Of a stretch of 64,000 nucleotides of DNA, positions 1-9,338 are shown piece by piece (positions within the stretch are counted from its first letter, which is position 1; each line of letters starts with the position of its first letter). This stretch comes from an uncultured Prevotellaceae bacterium (lineage in GTDB: Bacteria; Bacteroidota; Bacteroidia; Bacteroidales; UBA932): positions 55,884-119,883 of the forward strand of contig CAMVFZ010000008.1 of assembly GCA_947166905.1 (NCBI GenBank). Direction: 5' to 3'. Below the pieces are notes generated by a model that saw only the letters and a list, made by a program, of their open reading frames with translations, had not been told where the DNA came from and ran no database searches. The position numbers and the translations under genes are program-made.

Positions 1-2
1 CG

Positions 3-590
3 CATGGTGCATTGGGTAATGATCCGCTTCCTTCTTATATGACCTTGAACGGATCAAATATTACTACATACTTCCATCCCGGATTCTTCTCCGGTAACGG
101 GTATATCGACAAGGGTATCAGCGGTCAGAATACCACCCAGATGCGTGCTCGTTTTGAGAAAGACGTAGTCGCCCTTAATCCTAAGGTATTCGTGATTATG
201 GCTGGTACAAATGATATTGCCCAGGGCGTGTCCAATGACGATATTTTCAATAATATCGCGTACATGGCTTCCGAGGCAAAGACTCATGGAATGAAGGTGA
301 TTATCTGTTCAATTACCCCCAATAACCGCAATTACACTGGCGTGGGCTGGAAGAGCCAGTACATAGAGGCTCTCAATGAGCGTTTCCAGAATCTTTGCAC
401 CAGTGAGGGTTATGCTTATTGCGACTATTGGAGCTCATTGGTGGCACGAACAGGAGAAGCCGCAGTGTCTACTGACATCGACCATGGCCTGAAGGACGCT
501 TACAAGCTGTACGACGATCTTCATCCCGGCCCCGCTGCCTACACCGTTATGGAAGGCATCGTCAAGCCAATAATTGATTCATTACTGTAA
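3..590 (+). CDS. SGNH/GDSL hydrolase, 5'-truncated by the window edge
   Basis: Open frame continues upstream of the listed TTG start (HGALGNDPLPSY...). VIMAGTNDIA (block III-like GxND) and DLHPGPAAY (catalytic DxxH) motifs. Confidence 0.8.
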   Translation, partial: HGALGNDPLPSYMTLNGSNITTYFHPGFFSGNGYIDKGISGQNTTQMRARFEKDVVALNPKVFVIMAGTNDIAQGVSNDDIFNNIAYMASEAKTHGMKVIICSITPNNRNYTGVGWKSQYIEALNERFQNLCTSEGYAYCDYWSSLVARTGEAAVSTDIDHGLKDAYKLYDDLHPGPAAYTVMEGIVKPIIDSLL

Positions 591-617
591 AAAACAACTC
601 AACAACTCATTTAATCT

Positions 618-758
618 ATGAAAGAAGTAATGAAACAGGCGTATGCAACTCCTCTAGCAGAAGCCGTTATTGTAAGCTTGGAACGTGTCATAGCGGGCAG
701 TAACGATAATGCCCTTCAGAATCTGATGGTTAACGATTTGATTGACGATGAGATCTAA
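618..758 (+). CDS. Small 46-aa peptide, paralogous to 3522..3680; hypothetical
   Basis: MKEVMKQAYATPLAEAVIVSLERVIAGSNDNALQNLMVNDLIDDEI; sits 18 nt before the lipoprotein ATG at 777. Shares MKxAYxTPxxE...L...IAxS with the second copy. Confidence 0.6.
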   Translation: MKEVMKQAYATPLAEAVIVSLERVIAGSNDNALQNLMVNDLIDDEI

Positions 759-776
759 TTTGGGAGGAGCAGGATT

Positions 777-3476
777 ATGAAAAAGATACTTTGCATATCA
801 ATGATTCTTTCTATGGCACTTCTCGCAGGTTGCCAGAAGGAGAATGCTGTTCAAGAGGAAGGCGATTCCAAAGGAAATACTCAGATATCAGGAAATAAAG
901 TAACCATTTCTGCATCCATTCCTAAGGAAGGACTTACAAAGGTTGCTTTTCAGGAAGTTGATAATGGAGGTGGAAAGATGCGCCTTACAAAACTCTCCTG
1001 GGAGTATACTGATGTGTTGACAGTCAACGGTAATGAGTTCACGGTACAGTCAGGCTCTATCTCCGCTGACGGATCAACCGCCACTTTTGTTGGCACTGAT
1101 CCCGGTGACGGCCCTTATAACATTGTACTCAGTTCTAAGATGCCTGCTTCTATTGCACAGCAGACGCAGCCGGCCGATGGTGACGCCGGGAATCTTGGAT
1201 ACAGCATATCAATTACCGGAGCAAATGATTATAAGAATGTTCAGTTCTCCAGTGAATGGGCATCTTCTCACGGATCCGCCACGTTGGCCGTTTCTTCTGT
1301 GCTGCAGCTTCGCGCTCTGCTTCCGGATGCGGTTGCAAGTGCTGTAAAGAAAGTGATATTCAAGAGTAGCAACAACGATGCATTTGGTACAGGTGTAAAT
1401 ACAATAACTGTCACCTTAACAACTGCCGGTACTGCAGGTGATGATAAGACACTTGATGTTTACGTTGCCCTTCCCGCAGGCTTGAATGTTACCCTTTCTG
1501 ATGATATGGATCTGCTGGTTCAGTTCCAGTGTGATGAAGATAAAGAGTATGACAAGTATACTGCATACAGGCAAATTGCAAACGGAACTAATTTTATCCG
1601 CGCCGGCTATACTCAGTACCTTGGCCTTGACTGTTCACAGATAGATAGTTTTGCGAATAAATCAACTGCAAATATCGGAGGGTCTACCAATCCATATTTG
1701 ATTGGTGACCAGCATCAGATGGCGGCAATAGCCTTGTCAACTGAAAAGAAGTACTATATACTTGTAGATGATATCGACATGACCGGGGTAACATGGTCAC
1801 CGCTGAATCCCACCAGCCCCTTTAATCAGTTGATTGATCTTGATGGTAATCACAAGACCATCAGCAAGCTTTCCGGAGGTGGATTGTTCTATGTTTTTAA
1901 AGGTTCTGCAAAGGATTTAACACTGGATCAATTTACTGTAAACAATGGCGCGCAGCGAGGCGCTTTTGCTCAGTTTATCCAAGGAACAGGGAACGTTATT
2001 ACGAATGTTGATGTTAGTAACAGTACGATACAGGCTGGAAATCAGGCCATGGGTGGACTGATAGGTAAAATCAATAGCGGCAGTACAGGAACACCTACTG
2101 CAACAATCACAAATTGTGATGTTACCAATACATCCGTTACTGGAAAAGCCAGCTATGGTACAGGTGGTTTAATAGGCCTTGTGGACTCAAGTGCAGATGT
2201 TACCATCAGCAATTGCACAGTCTCAAAGGTTGGCGAAGGCTCTGCAAGTGTCAATAATAATACCAATAATACCCATAATGTTGGTGGATTGATTGGGGCC
2301 GTTTCAAGTAATTCAACCATTTCGAACTGTGCCGTTACTAGCGTAACTGTTTCCGGAAAGGGAACTGTTGGCGGATTTGTAGGCAGTATTAGCAATGGTA
2401 CTTTCACCAATTGTACGACAACGGGAACAGCAACAGGAACATCTAATGTCGGTGGATTTGCCGGCCAAATCTCAGGTGGCAGCCTGTCTGGTACTAGAAC
2501 AAATAAAAACGCTGAAAGTACATGTATCGCCAAAGGGGATGTGACCGGTTCTGGCGACAATGTGGGAGGTTTTGTCGGCAATGCTACTGGCGGATCATTC
2601 ACTTGTTGCGATGCTACGGGAAAAGTTTCATCGGGAGGAAAATATGTTGGTGGATTTGTTGGCCTTTCAACGGGAAACTTAAATTGTCAACATTGTCGTT
2701 ACTGGGGAACAGAGGTTAAGACAACGTCAAATGAAGATGCTGTATGCCTTGGTGGTTTTTGCGGTGCAATAACGGGATCTTTTACAGGTACTATTAGAAA
2801 ATGCTGGGTGTCCCAGGGAAGCTCTGGTCTTGCTGTTAATTCAACAAATAAAAAAGCTCGTGTTGGTGGATTTATTGGTCAAATAGGAGCTGCCAGCGAT
2901 GAGGGGAATACCGGTACATTTACACAATGTAGAGCACATAAAGTTACAGTAACCGGAGGAATGGATACGGGAGGTTTTGTGGGCGTTTCTTACGTTAATA
3001 TCTCCCAATCATGTACAACCGGCGGCTCTGTGACATCAAATAATACATTTGTTGGTGGATTCGCGGGGTATCAGCAGTACAAAACAATAGACTACTGTTA
3101 TTCAACAAACAATGTTACCGGAGGATCAGGGAATAATAATTATGTAGGAGGAATGTTTGGTTATGCCGAGAGTGTTACAGTTTCATATTGCTATGTCGGT
3201 GGCGTAACGCTCTCCGGTAAAGAGCGGGGAAGCTTTATAGGTTCGGCAAAGAATGGAAGTCAGGATCATTCTATCTCTTGGATAAAAATAAAATGGATAG
3301 GAAGCAACAATGGTTCCTCAACAGATTCAACATGTCATCGCTATGCAGATTCGGATGATACTAATAGTCGTACCATTTACTATTGGGCAAATGAATATGG
3401 ATGGGGGAGTACCGGTATTTGGACAATTCAGACCGGAAATAATCCGACCATGGCTGAGACTGAAACAATCATGTAG
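777..3476 (+). CDS. Surface lipoprotein: N-terminal fimbrillin-like region plus many GLUG-type repeats
   Basis: Lipobox LLAGC followed by QKEN; repeated units such as NVGGFVGNATGGSFTCCDATGKVSSGGKYVGGFVGLSTGN. Confidence 0.75.
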   Translation: MKKILCISMILSMALLAGCQKENAVQEEGDSKGNTQISGNKVTISASIPKEGLTKVAFQEVDNGGGKMRLTKLSWEYTDVLTVNGNEFTVQSGSISADGSTATFVGTDPGDGPYNIVLSSKMPASIAQQTQPADGDAGNLGYSISITGANDYKNVQFSSEWASSHGSATLAVSSVLQLRALLPDAVASAVKKVIFKSSNNDAFGTGVNTITVTLTTAGTAGDDKTLDVYVALPAGLNVTLSDDMDLLVQFQCDEDKEYDKYTAYRQIANGTNFIRAGYTQYLGLDCSQIDSFANKSTANIGGSTNPYLIGDQHQMAAIALSTEKKYYILVDDIDMTGVTWSPLNPTSPFNQLIDLDGNHKTISKLSGGGLFYVFKGSAKDLTLDQFTVNNGAQRGAFAQFIQGTGNVITNVDVSNSTIQAGNQAMGGLIGKINSGSTGTPTATITNCDVTNTSVTGKASYGTGGLIGLVDSSADVTISNCTVSKVGEGSASVNNNTNNTHNVGGLIGAVSSNSTISNCAVTSVTVSGKGTVGGFVGSISNGTFTNCTTTGTATGTSNVGGFAGQISGGSLSGTRTNKNAESTCIAKGDVTGSGDNVGGFVGNATGGSFTCCDATGKVSSGGKYVGGFVGLSTGNLNCQHCRYWGTEVKTTSNEDAVCLGGFCGAITGSFTGTIRKCWVSQGSSGLAVNSTNKKARVGGFIGQIGAASDEGNTGTFTQCRAHKVTVTGGMDTGGFVGVSYVNISQSCTTGGSVTSNNTFVGGFAGYQQYKTIDYCYSTNNVTGGSGNNNYVGGMFGYAESVTVSYCYVGGVTLSGKERGSFIGSAKNGSQDHSISWIKIKWIGSNNGSSTDSTCHRYADSDDTNSRTIYYWANEYGWGSTGIWTIQTGNNPTMAETETIM

Positions 3477-3521
3477 TTAAAGTTGAATACTCAAGAATAA
3501 CAAATAAAAAAACAACCTGCA

Positions 3522-3680
3522 ATGAAAAAGGCTTATTTAACTCCTGAGGTAGAGGAAATTAAGATTAATCTACAGCAGTGCATTGCCCAGTCAGACGTCA
3601 ATGGCGGTTTGGGCGACTTCGACAACAACGACCTGATACTGGATGAACCGATGATCGGCGTTGATGAACTTATTTTCTAA
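3522..3680 (+). CDS. Small 52-aa peptide, paralogous to 618..758; hypothetical
   Basis: MKKAYLTPEVEEIKINLQQCIAQSDVNGGLGDFDNNDLILDEPMIGVDELIF; sits 14 nt before the ATG at 3695. Confidence 0.6.
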   Translation: MKKAYLTPEVEEIKINLQQCIAQSDVNGGLGDFDNNDLILDEPMIGVDELIF

Positions 3681-3694
3681 CGGAGGATTGCATT

Positions 3695-5995
3695 ATGAAA
3701 AAGAATTCGATTTTAGCATTGGCCTTTGCTGCCACTCTTTCTCTCTTCGCATCCTGCGCAAAGGAAGATAATAATCCCGTAGAGGGACAGGGCAAGCAGA
3801 TTACAATTTCTGCCGCTTTCCCGGAGAACGCTACCAAGGTGGTATTTGTTGGCTCAAATGAAAAAGATCCTGTTTCGCTTACATGGGAGGCAGGAGACCA
3901 GATTACCGTAACTGCTACGGATAATCCTACCAATACTCAGACTTTTACTATTGCTAGTGGTGTTGGAACAAAGCAGGCAACTTTTACCGGAACAGCCTTG
4001 GCTGCCGCAGCATCCTATAAAATTACTTACGGAACAGCAGGTACATATGCCGAACAGACTCAGGCAGCAGATGGCGACGCCAGTCATGTGAAATACGTTG
4101 CTACCCTTAGCGGTGTAACCGACTATACAAATTTCACTTTCTCCAAAACATGGGCTACTGACAATGGCGCGACTTATACACCGTCTTCTGTGCTCCGTCT
4201 CAGAGCTCAGATTCCTAACAGTGATCCTAATGATTTCTTTGGAAAGATAAAAGCCGTTGTATTCAAGGCCAGCGCACCAATCTTTGCCGGCTCAAATGAG
4301 CTTAAGGTGAATATTACCAATTCTACAGATGATGCCGAACTGGACTATCTTACCATCTATGCGACTCTTCCCGGAGAGCAGGAAATAGCAGCTGGTACAA
4401 CCTTGTTGGTTGGTTTCCAGATGGACGCAGATAAGGCGTACAAGAAGTATACTGCTTATCGTGAGTTCAAAACCGATATGACCATTAAGGCCGGTCAGGT
4501 TAATACCATTGCTATTGATTGCATGAATATTTTTGCTTCTGCCGGTAAAGACGATGACGGTACTGCCGCGCATCCTTACCTCATTGCTGACCAGAACCAG
4601 ATGGATTATATTCATAGCCTGCTTTCTACCAGCACAAAGAAATACTTCAAGATGGTGGACGATGTGGATATGACAGGTGTGGCATGGACATCGCTAAATA
4701 ATGCCACTGGCTACAATAAAGAGATAGATTTCGATGGAAACAACAAAACCATATCCAATCTTTCTAGCAATTCTGGTGCTTATCCTAGTTTTGCCGGCGT
4801 TGCGTATGGTAACTATAAGAATGTTACATTCGACAAGGCTAATATTGATGGAGGTAATAACAATATCGGCGTTTTTGCCGGTTATATTGGTACTGTCGTG
4901 TCCAGCGAAAACAGGAATGCTACAGTAAGTGGAATAACCGTAAGCAATTCTACTGTTGTTGGAACCGCAACTCAAACCAACAGAAATACTGGTGGTTTCG
5001 CAGGGGTCGTAGGAGTTTCAGGTGCTACTATAACTGATTGCCATGTTACGGGGACAACGACTGTTTCTCAAAGTGGCACAACTTACTACAAGGGTTGTTG
5101 TGTTGGTGGTTTTATTGGGAATGTAAACTTGCCGGCGACTATCACTGGCTGTACTTCTCATGCTAATGTCCACAATAATCTCAGCTATTATACTGGTGGC
5201 TTTATCGGTCAAGTTGGAGCGGCTGTTAAGGTCGAAGTAAGTAATTGCGCTTTTTTGGGCGGTACAATTACAGCCGGTAGAAATTCTGTGGATAATTCGC
5301 CGGTTGGCGGTTTTATTGGCAGAGTTACATCTGGCGCTGGCTCCACCTTTACTAATTGCTATGTTGACGGCGCTCAGATTACTGCGACTAACTCTGGTCG
5401 TTGTGGTGGTTTCGTTGGTGATGGAGGAGATAAGGCAACAAAGAATACGTATACTTCTTGCTATGTAAAGAATTCAACTGTTTCCGGTGCTAAGAATTGC
5501 GGTGGTTTTGCGGGAACTCTTTATGGTGCAGCTAGTAAGTGCTATGTTGAATCCACCACTATAACGGCAAACAACGATAACAACGGTGGATTTGCTGGGT
5601 ATTTGGAGAACGGAACCGCAACTAACTGTTATGCATCTGCAACAGTAATCGGTGGCGCCCATGAGAATAATGGCGGTTTTGTTGGAAACGCAAGAAAAGG
5701 AGATAACGTGCCCGGAGAGATTACCTATTGCTATACAAATAGTACCGTTAGTGGCAGTGCTGCAAGCGTAGGTGCATTTATCGGTGGTGTTACAGCCGTT
5801 CCTAATTCTGTTACCAAGTGTATTGCTTGGAATGGCACTCAGGATTTCGTTGGCAGTGCCGGGTCGTTGGATATTACTACGGCTATTACAGGCAACTACA
5901 CCGGCACTTCCGGCACTATCAGTTCTCAGGCTACCACCCTTGGTTGGGACGATTCAGTTTGGGATCTTAGCGGATCAGTTCCAACCCTTAAATAA
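3695..5995 (+). CDS. Surface lipoprotein paralogous to 777..3476: fimbrillin-like region plus GLUG-type repeats
   Basis: Lipobox FASC followed by AKEDNN; repeated GGFxG...CxxxxTxxG units; same architecture as the preceding lipoprotein. Confidence 0.75.
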   Translation: MKKNSILALAFAATLSLFASCAKEDNNPVEGQGKQITISAAFPENATKVVFVGSNEKDPVSLTWEAGDQITVTATDNPTNTQTFTIASGVGTKQATFTGTALAAAASYKITYGTAGTYAEQTQAADGDASHVKYVATLSGVTDYTNFTFSKTWATDNGATYTPSSVLRLRAQIPNSDPNDFFGKIKAVVFKASAPIFAGSNELKVNITNSTDDAELDYLTIYATLPGEQEIAAGTTLLVGFQMDADKAYKKYTAYREFKTDMTIKAGQVNTIAIDCMNIFASAGKDDDGTAAHPYLIADQNQMDYIHSLLSTSTKKYFKMVDDVDMTGVAWTSLNNATGYNKEIDFDGNNKTISNLSSNSGAYPSFAGVAYGNYKNVTFDKANIDGGNNNIGVFAGYIGTVVSSENRNATVSGITVSNSTVVGTATQTNRNTGGFAGVVGVSGATITDCHVTGTTTVSQSGTTYYKGCCVGGFIGNVNLPATITGCTSHANVHNNLSYYTGGFIGQVGAAVKVEVSNCAFLGGTITAGRNSVDNSPVGGFIGRVTSGAGSTFTNCYVDGAQITATNSGRCGGFVGDGGDKATKNTYTSCYVKNSTVSGAKNCGGFAGTLYGAASKCYVESTTITANNDNNGGFAGYLENGTATNCYASATVIGGAHENNGGFVGNARKGDNVPGEITYCYTNSTVSGSAASVGAFIGGVTAVPNSVTKCIAWNGTQDFVGSAGSLDITTAITGNYTGTSGTISSQATTLGWDDSVWDLSGSVPTLK

Positions 5996-6086
5996 TCGCA
6001 ATCTAACCTAATTTATAAATATCTATTTGTGAGTTTTTGGGCTCTATACCTACTTTAATATAGACCCTATATAATACGGAAATCCT

Positions 6087-7184
6087 ATGAACCGCATAAT
6101 AGGCATATTAGTTAGTTTTTGTTTGGCTCTGGTTGTTGTACCCGGGAGGGCCCAACGCCAGGAGGAAGCCGGGTGTCGGTACGTATCGGCGGCGGAGTTG
6201 ACCATCACCGGAAAACTCTTCCCCGATACGCCCAACCCCTTCCATAGGGTAGACACCGTACAATTCAAAGGCTTTACGCCAGCAGAAAACATTCAGGTTC
6301 GGGAATCATCGGGCCTGGCAATTGCCTTCCGCACAAACAGCCCCTTCATTAGGCTTAATCCCCACTACGGATACATCACGCGCAGCGTGAACACTATGGG
6401 CATCGCCGTAAAAGGCTTTGACATGTATATCCGCAAAGACGGAAAATGGCTGTGGGCTGCGGCAGGAACCACTTTGGACGACGGTGACAAACCCTTCACC
6501 ATCATCCGTGACATGGACGGTCAGATGCACGAATGCCTTCTGTACCTGCCTCTCCTCAGTGAGCTCAACGGCCTGGAGATTGGCGTGGCGCAGGGGAGCG
6601 TAATAGAGGCCATGCCCAATCCTTTCAGGGGCAGGGTGGCAATCTTTGGCTCCAGCTTTACGCAGGGCATAAGCACCTCCCGCAGCGGAATGACCTACCC
6701 GGCGCAGTTTACTCGCGCCACCGGCATCCAGCTGCTAAGCCTTGGTTGCTCCGGCAATTGCAAACTACAGCCTTATTTTGCGGACGCACTAGCCGCAGCA
6801 CAGGTAGACGCCTTTATCTTTGACTCCTTCTCCAATCCAAGTCCGGAGCAGGTAAAGGAACGTCTTTTCCCCTTCATAGAGAAAATCCAGGCCGCCCATC
6901 CCGGCGTTCCCCTGATTTTCCAGAAGACCATCTACCGCGAAAAGCGCAACTTCAACCTGGGAGAAGATAAAAAGGAAGCGGCGCGTGCCCATATGGCCGA
7001 CAGCCTTATGAACATTGCCTGCAAGCGCTACAAAGACGTCTATTACATTAAAACCAATGCAACCGCGCCCTCCCGCGACACGTCGGTAGACGGCATCCAC
7101 CCGGGAGACTATGGTTATACACTCTGGGCCGAATCGGTGCAGAAGCGAATACTTAAAATTTTGAAGAAATACGGAATTAGATAA
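6087..7184 (+). CDS. Secreted SGNH/GDSL esterase with N-terminal GxDLY-like domain
   Basis: Signal peptide; FGSSFTQG nucleophile block; DGIHPGDYGYTLWA (DxxH) block; GFDMYIRKDGKWLWAAAG resembles the GxDLY domain. Confidence 0.75.
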   Translation: MNRIIGILVSFCLALVVVPGRAQRQEEAGCRYVSAAELTITGKLFPDTPNPFHRVDTVQFKGFTPAENIQVRESSGLAIAFRTNSPFIRLNPHYGYITRSVNTMGIAVKGFDMYIRKDGKWLWAAAGTTLDDGDKPFTIIRDMDGQMHECLLYLPLLSELNGLEIGVAQGSVIEAMPNPFRGRVAIFGSSFTQGISTSRSGMTYPAQFTRATGIQLLSLGCSGNCKLQPYFADALAAAQVDAFIFDSFSNPSPEQVKERLFPFIEKIQAAHPGVPLIFQKTIYREKRNFNLGEDKKEAARAHMADSLMNIACKRYKDVYYIKTNATAPSRDTSVDGIHPGDYGYTLWAESVQKRILKILKKYGIR

Positions 7185-7185
7185 T

Positions 7186-9333
7186 ATGAAGCGAACGATA
7201 AGTATAATTGCAATGCTCCTGCTCCTTTGCGGAAGCATAGTCGCCCAGCCCTCCGGACCGGGTTGGACAAACACTGTTGTGGCCGATGGTATCCGTTATT
7301 ACTCATATACAGGTGTAGAGGCCATTTCCGGCGCGCCCCAGCGCATCTTCGTGATTGACTGGGACACCACCAACCCGTCTTACGCCCTGCGTTACACATG
7401 GTCACCTAACCGTAGCGCAACATCGGACGCCTTCCGCCTGAACAACGCCGTCGTTGCCATGAATGCGGCATACGAGCCGGAGTCCGTAGTGATAAAGGAG
7501 CAGGGACACTACTATTCCTGCATGCCCCTTGACTCTGTGATGAAGACTCCGGTACCCAACTGGAAGAGCGAGGGCGCCGTTTATGTAGACGGCACCGGCC
7601 GCAACATAAAGATAGCCTTCGACGGTAAAGGCAAGTCCATTGCGGAGCAGAGGGCATATTACGCCTCAGTTCCCTGGGAGAACATATTCACCAGCTCTCC
7701 CATGCTGATCTATGACTATGAGCCGGTTGGCGCGTCATTCGTAGACAGCACCCTTACTGCAGAGCAGCTGGCTACTTACAACTACGAGGATCCCATACGC
7801 CATCAAGGCGTCCGCCATCCCCGTTGCGCAGTGGCCCTTACGGCGGACAAGCACTTTATCATGATTACTGTGGACGGCCGCAAGCCTGACATCAGCGAGG
7901 GTATGACCGCCCGCGAATTCACCCGCTTCATAGAGCGCCACTTCCATCCCCAGTACGCGCTGAACATGGACGGCGGCGGCTCAGCCACTATGTGCGTCCG
8001 CGGCCAGGGAGACACCCTTACCCACGTAGTGAACTATCCTTCCGGCAATAAGAAGAATACCCATAGGGGAGAGCGCAAGCTCTATTCACATTTTGTAATC
8101 GTTGAGGTTGCCGATGTCCCCAAGGCCCCCAAGCCCGATCGTAAGCTTGCCGCAGGCCTTGATATGGTGTACGACTTCTCTCCCAAGGCTTCTACACCTG
8201 CCCCCAAGGGCTATGAACCGGTATACATCGGCCATTATGGCCGCCACGGTTCCCGCTATGCTTATACAGCTAAAACCTATACTATTCCTCTTGAAATGCT
8301 GCGTGAAGGTGCGCAGCAGAACAACCTAACCCCCCGTGGCCAGAAGTTGCTGGCCGATCTGGAAGCCTTCTACAAGGAAGGCCAGTACAAAGTGGGAGAC
8401 CTTACCCCCCTGGGATGGGAACAGCACGCCTACATTGCCAGGACCATGGTAAAGTCTTTCCCCACAGCGTTCAAGGCCGGCAGCCGCGTGGACGCATGCT
8501 CATCGGCATCTGTACGAGCAATGATGAGTATGGCCTCCTGCTGCGTGTCCATTGCAAAAGAGGCCCCCGCTGCCGATATCTACGAGCATCAGGGCATACT
8601 GGACATCCAGGCAACCAGACCGAACACGGGTAAAAATCCTTTCCGTTACGAGGGCCCTGCCTCTTTCTTTCCCTTCCCGGAAAGCTCTGAACAATTCTTC
8701 CAGCGTAAATTCCCTGATTGGAAGAAGCCTCTTGCCAGACTGTTCAACGACCCGGAGGCAGGGCTGGGCGGCAGGAGCGTCTACGACGTCTTCTTCCACT
8801 ACTACATGTTTGTGGTGGGTATGAACAGCCTGCCGGAGCAGGATAAGATTGAAGTAAGCGACCTGCTTACCGACGACGAACTTGCAATCCTTTGGGAGAC
8901 AGACAACTACGAGCGTTTCCGCGAGTACATCGCCTACCGCACGCCCTGCTCGTCCATCGTGGACGACATTATTGCCAAGGCCGATGCGCGCCTGGCCGGC
9001 GGCGAGCGTGGGGCAGACCTTCGCTTTGGTCACGACCACGTAGTTATGTCACTGTTGATGATAATGGATATTGACAACTTCGGGTACATCCCCGCATCGG
9101 CCGACGACCTGGTGAACACCTTCAAGAGTTACCGCTCGCTGATGGCTACCAATATCCAGTTTGTATTCTACGTTCCTGTAAAGGACAAATCGGCCCCGGT
9201 GCTGGTTAAAGTCCTGCATAACGGAGAAGAATCACGCCTTGGCAATCTGACTCCCGTAAAGGGCCCCTATTATGAATGGACTGCGGTAAAGGACTACCTC
9301 CGCGCCCGTACAAACCTTTTTGTTAACCGTTAA
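7186..9333 (+). CDS. Fusion: NAGPA-like phosphodiester glycosidase (N-terminal) + histidine acid phosphatase (C-terminal)
   Basis: NMDGGGSATM is a NAGPA-family signature. IGHYGRHGSRY (RHGxR) and RFGHDHVV (HD) are histidine acid phosphatase signatures. All lie in one uninterrupted 715-codon ORF. Confidence 0.8.
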   Translation: MKRTISIIAMLLLLCGSIVAQPSGPGWTNTVVADGIRYYSYTGVEAISGAPQRIFVIDWDTTNPSYALRYTWSPNRSATSDAFRLNNAVVAMNAAYEPESVVIKEQGHYYSCMPLDSVMKTPVPNWKSEGAVYVDGTGRNIKIAFDGKGKSIAEQRAYYASVPWENIFTSSPMLIYDYEPVGASFVDSTLTAEQLATYNYEDPIRHQGVRHPRCAVALTADKHFIMITVDGRKPDISEGMTAREFTRFIERHFHPQYALNMDGGGSATMCVRGQGDTLTHVVNYPSGNKKNTHRGERKLYSHFVIVEVADVPKAPKPDRKLAAGLDMVYDFSPKASTPAPKGYEPVYIGHYGRHGSRYAYTAKTYTIPLEMLREGAQQNNLTPRGQKLLADLEAFYKEGQYKVGDLTPLGWEQHAYIARTMVKSFPTAFKAGSRVDACSSASVRAMMSMASCCVSIAKEAPAADIYEHQGILDIQATRPNTGKNPFRYEGPASFFPFPESSEQFFQRKFPDWKKPLARLFNDPEAGLGGRSVYDVFFHYYMFVVGMNSLPEQDKIEVSDLLTDDELAILWETDNYERFREYIAYRTPCSSIVDDIIAKADARLAGGERGADLRFGHDHVVMSLLMIMDIDNFGYIPASADDLVNTFKSYRSLMATNIQFVFYVPVKDKSAPVLVKVLHNGEESRLGNLTPVKGPYYEWTAVKDYLRARTNLFVNR

Positions 9334-9338
9334 AAAAA

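Noticed and set aside
6039-6067. Possible terminator GGGCTCTATA...TATAGACCC after the second GLUG lipoprotein
   Set aside because: Arms are imperfect (one base missing) and there is no T tract; too weak to call.
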